DNA of 47,527 nucleotides from an uncultured Verrucomicrobiales bacterium (GTDB lineage: Bacteria > Verrucomicrobiota > Verrucomicrobiia > Verrucomicrobiales > Akkermansiaceae): the NCBI GenBank assembly GCA_937928425.1, contig CALFVL010000019.1, forward strand, positions 1 through 47,527, given 5' to 3'. Positions 1 to 8,624 of the stretch are shown piece after piece. The notes under the pieces are model-generated. The model had not been told where the DNA came from, did no database searches, and saw nothing but the letters and a program-made list of their open reading frames with translations. Every line of letters starts with the position of its first letter. The first letter of the stretch is position 1. The translations under genes were made by a program, and so were the position numbers.

Positions 1-1359
1 GCTTTCTTCAGGGTTAATCTCGTGCCACTTCCTGCTCGAATTGGCAGACTCGAAGAGCTCACGGAGGAAGGCCTTACGGCGAGAGTCGAAGCCATTCAGG
101 AGGTGATCTAGATCGCGGGAGAACGCCACTTTATAGGTGGAGTAAAAAGGCGAGGTCGCTTTGATAAAGCCCTCTAGCTCGAGATAAGTGAGAAGGGTAT
201 TGATGACGAGCGGGCGGATATCGTGGCTGCGTGAGAGCTCGTAAGTGGAGATGTCAAAGTCACCTGGCTGGTCGAGGAGAACTCGTAAGATGGCGCGGAG
301 GGCATCAGGCTGAGGAGTATCGCCGTAGGTGAAATTCGCTAAAGTACGAAGATCATCAGAGCTAGCGAGAAGTTCGCAGTGCGCTTTCTGTCCATCACGT
401 CCCGCACGCCCTATTTCCTGAGTGTAATTCTCGAGGGATTTCGGTAAGTTGTAGTGGTAAATGGCGCGGATATTGGCCTTATCAATGCCCATCCCGAAGG
501 CGATGGTGGCACAGATGATAGGGATCTCATCTGCCATGAATGCTTCCTGAATTTCCGAACGGGCTTCGGGACGTAGCCCAGCGTGGTAAGGGCGGGCAGA
601 AAGGCCATTTTTCTTTAAAAATGAAGCTAGTGACTCAGCTCCATATTGGAGGGTGGTGTAAATGATCGTGGCTTGGTGCGGAGACTCTTTTAGGCGTTTT
701 AAGAGATGATTTTTCCGTTCATTTCCCGTGAGTGGGGTGACGGAGAGATTGAGATTAGAGCGGTAGAAGGTGAGCTGGTGGTGATCTTCCTTACGGATGG
801 AAAAATAGCGGCAGATGTCTTGCGCCACTTCTGGGGTAGCCGTGGCAGTGAGGCAGAGGACTCGGGGGATTTTTAACTCTTCTGAAAAGCGAGTGAGTTT
901 CAGGTAGTCAGGGCGGAAATTATGACCCCACTCAGAGATGCAGTGCGCCTCATCAATCGCGAGGAGGGCGAGTTTCACCTTTTTAAGCCGAGCTCTAAAT
1001 CTCTCGTTAGCGAGACGCTCCGGGGCGACGTAGAGGAGTTTTAGACTGCCACATTCTAGTTCTTGGTAGAGCTGGGCACTTTCCTCTTGGCTAAGGCTGG
1101 AGTCGAGACGAGCGGCTGAGATATTCTTCCGCTTAAGTTGGTCGACTTGATCCTTCATCAGGGCGATGAGGGGTGAGACCACGAGGGTGAGCCCATCGAG
1201 GAGAAGGGCTGGCAGTTGATAACAAAGTGATTTCCCCCCTCCGGTAGGGAAAATCGCGAGTGCTGAGCGGTCCGCGAGGATGGAGTTTATTACACCCTGC
1301 TGGCCGTCACGTAAGGAAGAGTGGCCGAATTTATCGAGTAGTGTTTTTGAAAAATCCAT
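1..1359 (-). CDS. recQ: ATP-dependent DNA helicase RecQ, C-terminus cut by window edge
   Basis: A 3'-5' superfamily 2 DNA helicase acting in recombination and fork repair. The 453 residues inside the window start at an ATG and run off the left edge without a stop. Visible motifs: Walker A FPTGGGKS near residues 37-44, the DEAH box in IDEAHCISEWGHNFRPDY near residue 135, motif III LTATATPEV, and the RecQ motif VI GRAGRDG near residues 317-323. After the helicase core a segment resembling the RQC winged-helix region begins (FDISTYELS..., VINTLLTYLELEG). Whether an HRDC domain follows cannot be seen. No Shine-Dalgarno precedes the start. It is divergent from the coiled-coil protein to its right. 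Confidence 0.95.
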   Translation of the reverse strand, partial: MDFSKTLLDKFGHSSLRDGQQGVINSILADRSALAIFPTGGGKSLCYQLPALLLDGLTLVVSPLIALMKDQVDQLKRKNISAARLDSSLSQEESAQLYQELECGSLKLLYVAPERLANERFRARLKKVKLALLAIDEAHCISEWGHNFRPDYLKLTRFSEELKIPRVLCLTATATPEVAQDICRYFSIRKEDHHQLTFYRSNLNLSVTPLTGNERKNHLLKRLKESPHQATIIYTTLQYGAESLASFLKKNGLSARPYHAGLRPEARSEIQEAFMADEIPIICATIAFGMGIDKANIRAIYHYNLPKSLENYTQEIGRAGRDGQKAHCELLASSDDLRTLANFTYGDTPQPDALRAILRVLLDQPGDFDISTYELSRSHDIRPLVINTLLTYLELEGFIKATSPFYSTYKVAFSRDLDHLLNGFDSRRKAFLRELFESANSSRKWHEINPEES

Positions 1360-1508
1360 CGAGCTGGGATATTTTAAGAAGGGTCTAAGAGAAAGGCACG
1401 AACCGATTTCACCCAAGAACTTCAGGCCACTAAGAAGAAGGGACTGAGTGACTATTTGGAGCGAGAAGTGGGAAAATAGGGAGAGAAAGTGCTTTTTGAG
1501 ACCAGTGA

Positions 1509-1538
1509 TTGAATTTTAACGCAGATCAGTCGTATAAT
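1509..1538 (+). promoter_or_regulatory. sigma-70-type promoter of the coiled-coil membrane protein gene
   Basis: TTGAAT, an 18-bp spacer and a perfect TATAAT (1533-1538). Transcription would start near 1545, which rules out the upstream in-frame GTG at 1543 and leaves a short leader with GGAG ahead of the ATG at 1558. Read by eye only. Confidence 0.6.
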
Positions 1539-1557
1539 CTGGGTGGAGCAAAGAACG

Positions 1558-2952
1558 ATGAGAGAAAAGACGGATGACTTAAAAGAGAAGAAAGCGCTAA
1601 CAGATGAATTTGTGCCGCTGAAAGAAGGGGAGGCGAAGGAGAATAAGTCACCTTCAGGGGAAAAAAAATCCTCTTCCTCAAAACCGCTCTTTTCAAGGGT
1701 GCCGAAGCGTAGTCAGAGACTGGATAAGGGGATTCTAGATGATGACTTAGGCGACTTAGATGCTTTTGATGAACTTGGGAGTGGTGACTTTAGTTTTGTG
1801 CCGAAAGATCGAGACAAGGGCCAAATTCCACCAGTGAAAGGTCCGCCACGCTCAGCGGTGGAATCGCAACTAACAGCGCCAAAAACCGAGAAAGCAGGGA
1901 AGGAAACCGGGGAGGACGGACTCAGTGGGCTTCCCTTTGGCGAGGCCGATCTGGATGAGAAACCTGCTGAGCTCAGAAAGACGGACAAGGCGGGAGTGAA
2001 GGTGAATTTCCGTGCTCCCAAGGTGCGAGCAGCACGAATCGACCCAGTGAAAGTTTACGGTCAGGTGAAGCAAGTGAGTCCAGCCGCTGAGCAAGCTAAG
2101 ACGAATGAAGAGGACGTGAAGGAGGCTAGGCCAGCTCCAGCCCCTTCGAGCGAGGTCCTGAGTCCGGGTAAGAACCCGAAAGAAGATGCCCGTGAGGTAG
2201 AGGTCATACCAGCTAGTGAAACGAAGCCGGCTCCACGGGCTAAAAGCTCAGAGGGGGCGAAGCCTCTGAGTAAGTGGGCTTTCTGGAAGCGTGCGTCTCA
2301 GCGAGATGAGCAGCTCGCACGGATTTCAGATGGTTACCTTGAGATGGTCGACTTAGTCCGGGCCATTCGCGGTCAGCTTGAGTCACAGAATGAGAATAAC
2401 CTTATCTTGAGGGACTCTCTAGCACACCTTCCGAAGGCGATGAAGGGGATTGACAATTTTAGTGAATCTCAAGAAACCGTAGGGAAAGCCTTACAAGAGA
2501 TCCATGGGCAATTAGAACGCACGAGAGTGAAGGATGATAAACTGGTAGACTCCATGGATGGCTTTAATATGACCTTACAGGGAATGGACGTCACGAGTCG
2601 AGCGACCATGAAAACCTTTGACCGTGTTCAAGAGCGCATGGGGGACTCTGACCGTAGGATGGAAAATCTTTTCAGCAACGTTAAAGAAACTGAGGAAAAA
2701 GTGAGTGATACCATGGTGCGGCTGCAGCGTAATATGGCGATCATGCAGGGGATCTTCCTCTTCTGTCTCCTTGTCGTACTGGGAGTACTCGTTTTCGTGG
2801 TGATGAAGAACTTGGAAAGCCCTGCGGAAAGTTCCTTAAAAAAGACGCCGAGCGTGGAGGCTACGGAGGCGGGACCAAGTCCTCACCAAGTCTCAATTCC
2901 ACGTGAGCCTAAACAAAGCGAGCCCCTTTTAATAAAGGAATTAAAAGAGTAA
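1558..2952 (+). CDS. membrane-anchored coiled-coil protein of unknown function
   Basis: I do not recognise a family. The 464-residue product has about 240 residues that are charged and rich in Pro, Glu, Lys and Ser, probably disordered, with an acidic patch DDDLGDLDAFDELG near residue 62. Then come about 140 residues of predicted helix and coiled coil (YLEMVDLVRAIRGQLESQ onward), and one membrane span at about residues 397-417, followed by a short polar tail. There is no signal peptide, so the long N-terminal part is likely cytoplasmic with the tail outside. ATG 1558 is chosen over GTG 1543 because a TATAAT box at 1533 puts the transcript start at about 1545 and GGAG lies 9 bases ahead of the ATG. 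It converges on thiS with only 11 bases between the stops. Confidence 0.75.
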   Translation: MREKTDDLKEKKALTDEFVPLKEGEAKENKSPSGEKKSSSSKPLFSRVPKRSQRLDKGILDDDLGDLDAFDELGSGDFSFVPKDRDKGQIPPVKGPPRSAVESQLTAPKTEKAGKETGEDGLSGLPFGEADLDEKPAELRKTDKAGVKVNFRAPKVRAARIDPVKVYGQVKQVSPAAEQAKTNEEDVKEARPAPAPSSEVLSPGKNPKEDAREVEVIPASETKPAPRAKSSEGAKPLSKWAFWKRASQRDEQLARISDGYLEMVDLVRAIRGQLESQNENNLILRDSLAHLPKAMKGIDNFSESQETVGKALQEIHGQLERTRVKDDKLVDSMDGFNMTLQGMDVTSRATMKTFDRVQERMGDSDRRMENLFSNVKETEEKVSDTMVRLQRNMAIMQGIFLFCLLVVLGVLVFVVMKNLESPAESSLKKTPSVEATEAGPSPHQVSIPREPKQSEPLLIKELKE

Positions 2953-2963
2953 GTCACGGGGTG

Positions 2964-3164
2964 CTAGCCTCCGGCGGCGATCGTGATAATCTCTATCTGA
3001 TCATGCTCGCTAAGTTGGCGGCTCTCATACTCTGAGGGCGAGAGTGCTTCTTCATTCAGCTCGATGATGACAGGCTTAGCCTCTAGGCCAAGTTCATGGA
3101 GGAGTTGCTGGAGCGAGAGCGCTGGGGGGAAGTCTCGCTTTTCGCCATTGATCGTAAGGGTCAT
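2964..3164 (-). CDS. thiS: sulfur carrier protein ThiS
   Basis: A small ubiquitin-like sulfur carrier for the thiazole half of thiamine; its C-terminal glycine is adenylated and thiocarboxylated. The 66-residue product begins MTLTINGEKRDF and ends in the diagnostic Gly-Gly (ITIAAGG). The start is the ATG that overlaps the thiH stop by 4 bases (ATGA), giving the usual ThiS length; a longer in-frame reading into thiH is less likely. It is translationally coupled to thiH. The partners thiG and thiF are not in the window. Confidence 0.92.
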   Translation of the reverse strand: MTLTINGEKRDFPPALSLQQLLHELGLEAKPVIIELNEEALSPSEYESRQLSEHDQIEIITIAAGG

Positions 3165-4312
3165 GATTTTGCAAGGATGGCGGGATCCCAGTCTTTCCAC
3201 ACTGGATCGAATCCCTGTTGTTGGATGAGGTCAGCAATCTCGCTGGCGGATCGCTGATCGTCTATCTCAAATTGCCCAGTGGCTCGGTCACTGCTTTCTT
3301 CTTCTGATAACTCGACTCGCCGTCCCTTCACTGTGAGGTGTAAATCCTCATGCCCAGCACCGGTGTAACCACCTGGATCAGTCTGCGAGCCTGCCGAGAT
3401 ATGAGTGACACCTAGTTTGAAAAGGGAGTCACGTAGCTCCGCAGGCTCACGAGTGGAAAGGACGATGCTGACTTGAGGAAAGCAGATCCGGAAGGCCGTG
3501 ATTAACTGAACGAGATGGCGGTCACTCAGAGAGAGCTGAGGATCTGGGCTGTATTGGTAATTCCCCGCGTGCGGTCGCATTCTGGGAAAGGCGATCGAGA
3601 AGTGAGCTTTCCAGCAGTGCCTCATAAGATAGTCTAAATGGGTGGCGAGTGCGGTGGCCTCATGCTGCCAGTCAGCAAGGCCGAAGAGCGCCCCGATCCC
3701 GATGCGGCGGAATCCGCCCAGATAGGCCCGTTCTGGGCAGTCCAGGCGCCAGTGAAAATTCTTTTTAGGACCAGCGGTGTGGAGGACTTCATAGGTTTCC
3801 CGATGATAGCTTTCTTGGTAAACGATGAGCCCCTCTGCGCCATGGTCTACGAGTTCCCGATACTGCTCATCTTCCATCGGCCCGACCTCGATTCCGATGG
3901 TGGGGATGAGGGCCTTCAGTGCGTCAATACATTCTTGGAGGTAGCCCTCGGAGACGAACTTAGGGTGTTCTCCTGCCACGAGGAGGATGTTCCGGAAGCC
4001 TAGGTCATAGAGGTGCTTAGCCTCCGCGACCACCTGAGGGACAGTCAGAGTGCTTCGCAAGATGGGGTTATCGCGTGAGAATCCGCAATACTGGCAATTA
4101 TTCACGCACTCGTTCGAGAGATACAATGGCGCAAAAAGTCTCATCGTCTTACCGAAGTGGCGGCGCGTGATATCCTGACTCTGGCGTGCCATCTTCTCGA
4201 GCTCTGAGTCCGACTTCGCTTCGATCAATCGGCGGAAGCGGCGCATGAGAGGAGTGGGCTCCTTCATGAGTCGGTCGAACTGGTTAGAAAAGCTCACGTG
4301 GCAGGAATTCAC
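3161..4312 (-). CDS. thiH: 2-iminoacetate synthase ThiH (radical SAM)
   Basis: Cleaves tyrosine to 2-iminoacetate (dehydroglycine) and p-cresol for thiazole synthesis, using a 4Fe-4S cluster and S-adenosylmethionine. The cluster motif CVNNCQYC lies at residues 69-76, inside the ThiH-typical context PLYLSNECVNNCQYCGFS. The length of about 380 residues fits the family. The start is uncertain: the 5'-most candidate is a GTG at 4312, and a second GTG at 4297 would give VSFSNQFDRL, which matches the length of the E. coli ThiH N-terminus better. Neither has a Shine-Dalgarno. It heads a two-gene unit with thiS and is divergent from the bactofilin gene. Confidence 0.93.
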   Translation of the reverse strand: MNSCHVSFSNQFDRLMKEPTPLMRRFRRLIEAKSDSELEKMARQSQDITRRHFGKTMRLFAPLYLSNECVNNCQYCGFSRDNPILRSTLTVPQVVAEAKHLYDLGFRNILLVAGEHPKFVSEGYLQECIDALKALIPTIGIEVGPMEDEQYRELVDHGAEGLIVYQESYHRETYEVLHTAGPKKNFHWRLDCPERAYLGGFRRIGIGALFGLADWQHEATALATHLDYLMRHCWKAHFSIAFPRMRPHAGNYQYSPDPQLSLSDRHLVQLITAFRICFPQVSIVLSTREPAELRDSLFKLGVTHISAGSQTDPGGYTGAGHEDLHLTVKGRRVELSEEESSDRATGQFEIDDQRSASEIADLIQQQGFDPVWKDWDPAILAKS

Positions 4313-4393
4313 TGTGTGGGCGGCTTTGTCAAAAGCTTTCCTAAGAATGGCATTGCCAGCTTCAGGAAAAACTGCTCAGATCTCGTCAACACT

Positions 4394-4714
4394 ATGGCCA
4401 ATGCAACAAACGTCCTGACTCAAGGGATCGAGATTAACGGATCGATCAAGTTCTCTAATGATATGATCATCGATGGGAAAATTGATGGTGAAATCGTCTC
4501 CGATAAGGGCAAGGTGACGATTGCCGAAAATGCCAATATCAAAGGAGATGTGAAAGCAGGTGAGGTAAAGCTCTATGGCAAGGTCGAAGGGACGATCTCC
4601 TCTGAGCGCTGCGAACTGAAAGAGAAGTCCTTCCTCAAGGGCGATATTAAGACAAAGACCCTCAGCATGGAAGAGGGAGCCACTCTCCAAGGCAGTACCC
4701 AAATCGGCTCCTAG
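4394..4714 (+). CDS. bactofilin (polymer-forming cytoskeletal protein)
   Basis: A 106-residue protein made almost entirely of a bactofilin beta-helix: repeated short strands with spaced glycines (INGSIKF, IDGKIDGEI, IKGDVKAGEV, LYGKVEGTI, LKGDIKTKTL, LQGSTQIG). Bactofilins self-assemble into membrane-associated filaments that place cell-wall enzymes or polysaccharide machinery. No membrane span is present. ATG 4394 is chosen; an upstream GTG-initiated extension of 32 residues would not belong to the fold. No Shine-Dalgarno precedes it (leader CTCGTCAACACT). It is followed by a strong terminator and diverges from thiH across about 81 bases. Confidence 0.9.
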   Translation: MANATNVLTQGIEINGSIKFSNDMIIDGKIDGEIVSDKGKVTIAENANIKGDVKAGEVKLYGKVEGTISSERCELKEKSFLKGDIKTKTLSMEEGATLQGSTQIGS

Positions 4715-4739
4715 TCATTTCAGATTTAATTTCTTAAAA

Positions 4740-4772
4740 GGGCCGTTCTCTTCGGAGGACGGTCCTTTTTTT
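4740..4772 (+). terminator. bidirectional intrinsic terminator with UUCG loop
   Basis: An 11-bp stem with two G-U pairs closes on a TTCG tetraloop (4751-4754), followed by seven T on the plus strand. On the minus strand the same stem is followed by TTTT, so it can also end the DUF4340 gene that stops at 4794. Confidence 0.92.
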
Positions 4773-4793
4773 ACGGGGTATAGTCCGGAGGAT

Positions 4794-7034
4794 TTACTTT
4801 TCTAAGATTTCAAGGGCGAGGCGCTGGAAGGTGGCTGAGTCTAGGAGGAAGTAATTCGGGTTTTCACTCGTGCGGCCGTAGTAGAGGCCATTTGTCCGGC
4901 CGCTAACGACTTCTGCCAGGCGGAGTTCTCGCCGGATTTTACCCTGCTCGATGCCCTCTTCGTCGATGTCCTCGACGAGGACGGATATTTCAAGATTAGG
5001 CTCAGCGAGGCGGAAGGCTGCTTCATCCGCGATGGGACCGATCCAGTGCTGGACCTCGATGTCGGTGAGTTTTTTAAGAAGTTTATCCGCTTTGTTAGGG
5101 TTGAGTAAGGCGGTGACGTCCTTTCCTCCTTGAGTGGCGGTCCAGACCTGAGTGTAGAAATTATGGGTGAGCTCCAGAGGGGGCTCATTCGACTTTTTAA
5201 TGATGAGTCCGTTAATTTCGAAGCGGTTCATGTTCCAGAGCCTCACACTTCGCCAGTGGTAAGATTCTAGGGGCATTTTATTCAGGCTCTCGGAGGAGAT
5301 TTCGATGACATGCGGGCTGTGTTTCCCGTTTTCATCGAGTTGATTGACGAAGAATGAGCGGGTGCTCACCTGCCCGAGATGGATGGTGACATCATTAAAG
5401 GTGGTCACCTTTGGCCGGTCTAGACCGAGGAGGTCTAAGCCGCTTGGCGTGGCACTCCCTTCAGGGGGGGGCTGACTTACGAGGCTGAGCTCGCGGTGGG
5501 GGAGGCCTTGGAGCGCAGCTTGGTAAGCTTCTTCTGATATTTCAAAGGGGCGCCCGCGATCGGCGCGGCGAGCGTAAAATTGAGGGAGGAGTTTTTCTCC
5601 GATGACGAAGTGGGCGAGGCTCCCATCACTGAGTTTGATTTTAATTCTACGGATGGGTTGATGCAGTCCGTAAGTTTTAGGGTCCGTGGAGGCGTCATTG
5701 GTGAAGCCTGTGACCTCGTCCTTGAAGAGGGCCTCGAAAAGTCTGGTGACTTGGAATTCGTTAGCGGGTCCGTGATAGGAGTGATTAGGATTCGAGGAGT
5801 CGCTTGGGTCTTTAGTCTGCACTTGCCAACGCTGAGCCCGTTCGTGGGGATCACGCTCAAGAGAGAGATCGAGGCTACGGCCTGTAAAGTCGCTGATGCT
5901 GAGAGTCTGCACTTGTTTTACTTGCAGGGAGGTCGTGGTCCGGCTGCGGAGGTCATTCACGGAGCGAGGTAGGCTGGCTAGGAGGGAGCCTGTTCCCTGC
6001 GGGACCATTAGGATCGCAGAGCGTTTCTTATCTGATCCCTCGGAAATGAGGACGGGGGCTGCGGTGGCTTCTTCGGTCTCGGAGGGGTAGAAGATGGCGG
6101 TGACTGGTGGACTTAGGGTTCCGTCAGGGAGGAAGTAGCGTATGCTGATGCTGTGATCGATATTTTCGGGAAGGGGATCTGGGAGGTTGAGGGCATTTTC
6201 ATCGAGGACTTGGCTTGCGGTGATTTGCGCTAGGCCGTTTAGGAGTTGTTTAAGTTTGTCTGGGTTAGCGGAGAGCTCGAAGGGCTTTGAAATACTCCAT
6301 TCAGCATTTTTTTCTAAGGAGGGGCGCTGCAAGGTGATTTCAGAATTCTTTTCTTTTAAGGTGATTTCAGCGGCTGCGGCGGGTGAGAGATAAAAGAGTT
6401 GGTGATCCCGAAAAAGGCGAAGCCCCCCGGTGAAGAAGTCGCGGATGGGGATGGTGCGGAGGGCTGGATTAGCGAAGTCTGAGCAGATGTAGAGGTGGTC
6501 CTTCTTGTCATCTTCGGCAGGGCGGATGACGAGGGTGGGGAAGCTAGGTGGCTTCTGGGTGGGGTCCTCTAGCTCGATGTTAGGGTCAAAGCCACGCCAT
6601 GCGGTGTAGCGGCCCATCTTAAAGTGGCACATCGCTTCGCCAGATTGGTCAAAGAGCTGGATCTCAATGCGAGAGCGGCGTAGGCCAAATTTTTCGAGCT
6701 CGTCGACATCATCGCGCTTGATGACGTCTTCAATCTGGAGTCGAGAGGCGAAGTCGATGATGGAGCGGATGACCCGCGAGTCGGCGTAATCTTGCCATGG
6801 TTCTTCCAGAACCCACGCGGCACCCTTTTTAACGATGGTGGCCTGAGTCCCATCGTGGTTAAGGATGTGAATGCGGGCGACTGTGGCGGGGTCGAAGTCG
6901 TAGACAAGTTCTCCGATCTTCAGAGGAGGGGAGCCGAATATGAAGTCGAGATTCCCCCTCAGCTGCTGCATTGTAACGAGTACAATGAGCGCGACCGTGA
7001 AGAGAGAGAAGAGAATGGTGGGGATGACTCGCAT
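4794..7034 (-). CDS. DUF4340 domain-containing protein of the Gld-type ABC cluster
   Basis: A large protein of about 746 residues with one N-terminal membrane span (IPTILFSLFTVALIVLV, about residues 4-20) and a long extracytoplasmic part. It carries DUF4340-like repeats: phrases such as VRIHILN, GAAWVLEEPW and FGLRRSRIEIQL recur in altered form (GLHQPIRRIKIKLSDG, HFVIGEKLL). This family regularly closes operons of ABC ATPase, permease and Gldg-like protein, as here. Its biochemical role is not established. The ATG at 7034 is used; a TTG at 7058, directly abutting the stop of the upstream gene, would add eight residues. Confidence 0.85.
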   Translation of the reverse strand: MRVIPTILFSLFTVALIVLVTMQQLRGNLDFIFGSPPLKIGELVYDFDPATVARIHILNHDGTQATIVKKGAAWVLEEPWQDYADSRVIRSIIDFASRLQIEDVIKRDDVDELEKFGLRRSRIEIQLFDQSGEAMCHFKMGRYTAWRGFDPNIELEDPTQKPPSFPTLVIRPAEDDKKDHLYICSDFANPALRTIPIRDFFTGGLRLFRDHQLFYLSPAAAAEITLKEKNSEITLQRPSLEKNAEWSISKPFELSANPDKLKQLLNGLAQITASQVLDENALNLPDPLPENIDHSISIRYFLPDGTLSPPVTAIFYPSETEEATAAPVLISEGSDKKRSAILMVPQGTGSLLASLPRSVNDLRSRTTTSLQVKQVQTLSISDFTGRSLDLSLERDPHERAQRWQVQTKDPSDSSNPNHSYHGPANEFQVTRLFEALFKDEVTGFTNDASTDPKTYGLHQPIRRIKIKLSDGSLAHFVIGEKLLPQFYARRADRGRPFEISEEAYQAALQGLPHRELSLVSQPPPEGSATPSGLDLLGLDRPKVTTFNDVTIHLGQVSTRSFFVNQLDENGKHSPHVIEISSESLNKMPLESYHWRSVRLWNMNRFEINGLIIKKSNEPPLELTHNFYTQVWTATQGGKDVTALLNPNKADKLLKKLTDIEVQHWIGPIADEAAFRLAEPNLEISVLVEDIDEEGIEQGKIRRELRLAEVVSGRTNGLYYGRTSENPNYFLLDSATFQRLALEILEK

Positions 7035-7058
7035 CGTTATGAGTGATGAGTTTTTCAA

Positions 7059-8612
7059 TCAGGCCCGGCGCATGTTCCAGACTGTCAGCGCGAGGAGTAA
7101 GAGTCCGGCAGGGATGAAGAAGACGACGATGTTGTGTAGGAAGCTCACTTCAGATTTGATGAGGTTGAGCTTCCGGCGTTCCACTCCACGTGGGCCGATT
7201 CCCATGAGTTCTTCACGTCCGAGAAGCCAGTGGGTGGAGTTTTTAACGAAGTCGAGCTGCTCATTTCCAAGGCGCTTAGGGTCTAAGAAATCACTGGTCG
7301 AGAGGACGATCATTTTTGAAATGTCTTCAGCTGTTTTGTCATCATTGGCATTTCCTCGGATGACTGCGGCTCCGATCGCTAAGACCCCGCCCTGATCTGC
7401 GTCATCATCGTACTTAGGGTTCAGTTTTTTGTAATCTGTCTCACCCCAGAAGCCAGGAGCAGCCTCGATGAGGGAGTAACACTGAATTCCATTACTGACG
7501 AGGTCTTCAGCCCCTTCACGCACTTCCAGACTACTGACGCGACCTTCAAAGGGGACGGACTTTGATTCAAGGCTTCCATTAATTCCTAGCCCTGCGGTAA
7601 AGGTCGCGAGGACTTGGCTTTCGGTGCGTCCATTCCGGGTGCGCATGATGCGGTCATCACGGGGGGTGACGCCATTCCTACGTAAGAAGGCCCGTAGGTT
7701 AACTGGGCGGGTATTGGGATCAAGATAGGCAATGATCGCAGAGGAGGGGCGATTCCAATAGTCGTTCAAAATCCCGATTTCCTTTTCCTCGAAGTCATAC
7801 TCGGGGGCTACGATGACGAGGCCCTCGGCATGATCAGGGACTCGATCAATCTGTGAAATCTTGATGGGCAGGAGGAGGATGTTTTGTTTTTCTAGGGCCT
7901 CGGTTAGGACCAGCCAAGGAGAGTCTGCGGCCCCGACTTCAAGATCACTTTTATCCTCGATAAGATACATGATGCGGGGAAGTCCCTCGATCGCGGACTG
8001 GATCATGGAGCTGAGCATGTCTTCATCTTGGTAACCTACGATGCGGCGCTGCTTGTTGACGTCAGTGGCTTTCACTAAAAGGTCACTGATGCGGAGATAA
8101 CCGAGATGGCTGGTGATGGTGCTGTTCTCTCCATCCTCAGGGGGCTTAATTCCCGGACGGGCGTCAATGATGAAGAGGTCATCCTCGAAGAGTTTATCTG
8201 CGAGGACATCACCATAGTTATTCATGACTTCTAAGGCACGGTCGCCATCACGGATAGGATCTAGGAAGTCGACCTCGATTTTCCCTTTAGAGAGATGTTC
8301 ATACTCTTCGATGATGGGGCGTAGGCGTCTGAAATGGGGAGAACTCTTACGGATGGCTGCGATGATCTTGACAGGCTCTTCCCGCTCTTGAACGGCCGAT
8401 GAGGAGAGGAGATTCTGAGTCGCTTCAGAGAGGGTGAATGTGCCTCGAGCGGTGAGATCCTTACGCTCGTAGTATTTCCCCGCGAGGTAAAAAATACTTA
8501 TGAGTGAAAGGAGGGCGAAGAGGAGCTGGAAAACTGAGCGCACTCCTAAGCCGAGCCGCCTGATGGGGCGCGGTGGAGGTGCCATTTCAAAGTTGGAGTC
8601 AGATTGAGCCAT
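7059..8612 (-). CDS. Gldg family protein (ABC transporter auxiliary, extracytoplasmic)
   Basis: A 517-residue protein with a membrane span near each end (VFQLLFALLSLISIFYLAG at about 26-44; IVVFFIPAGLLLLALTVW at about 493-510) and a large domain between them, the layout of GldG and the ABC_transp_aux family. Family-like phrases include PVKIIAAIRKSSPHFRRLRP with YEHLSKGKIEVDFLDP near the start, and LVIVAPEYDFEEKE followed by SAIIAYLDPNTRP in the core. It begins 12 bases after the permease gene, so the two are probably cotranscribed. Gliding motility is known for GldAFG in Bacteroidota; here a different export or envelope role is equally possible. Confidence 0.88.
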   Translation of the reverse strand: MAQSDSNFEMAPPPRPIRRLGLGVRSVFQLLFALLSLISIFYLAGKYYERKDLTARGTFTLSEATQNLLSSSAVQEREEPVKIIAAIRKSSPHFRRLRPIIEEYEHLSKGKIEVDFLDPIRDGDRALEVMNNYGDVLADKLFEDDLFIIDARPGIKPPEDGENSTITSHLGYLRISDLLVKATDVNKQRRIVGYQDEDMLSSMIQSAIEGLPRIMYLIEDKSDLEVGAADSPWLVLTEALEKQNILLLPIKISQIDRVPDHAEGLVIVAPEYDFEEKEIGILNDYWNRPSSAIIAYLDPNTRPVNLRAFLRRNGVTPRDDRIMRTRNGRTESQVLATFTAGLGINGSLESKSVPFEGRVSSLEVREGAEDLVSNGIQCYSLIEAAPGFWGETDYKKLNPKYDDDADQGGVLAIGAAVIRGNANDDKTAEDISKMIVLSTSDFLDPKRLGNEQLDFVKNSTHWLLGREELMGIGPRGVERRKLNLIKSEVSFLHNIVVFFIPAGLLLLALTVWNMRRA

Positions 8613-8624
8613 GAGGGGTGGGGA

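Noticed and set aside
1543-1557. GTG start for the coiled-coil membrane protein
   Set aside because: It lies at or before the predicted transcription start for the TATAAT at 1533; the ATG at 1558 has GGAG upstream.
4298-4393. 32-residue N-terminal extension of the bactofilin from a GTG
   Set aside because: It overlaps the thiH start on the other strand and precedes the normal bactofilin N-terminus MANATN.
6940-7395. 151-codon plus-strand frame across the Gldg/DUF4340 junction
   Set aside because: Antisense to two clear genes, with no domain and unusual Ser/Arg composition.
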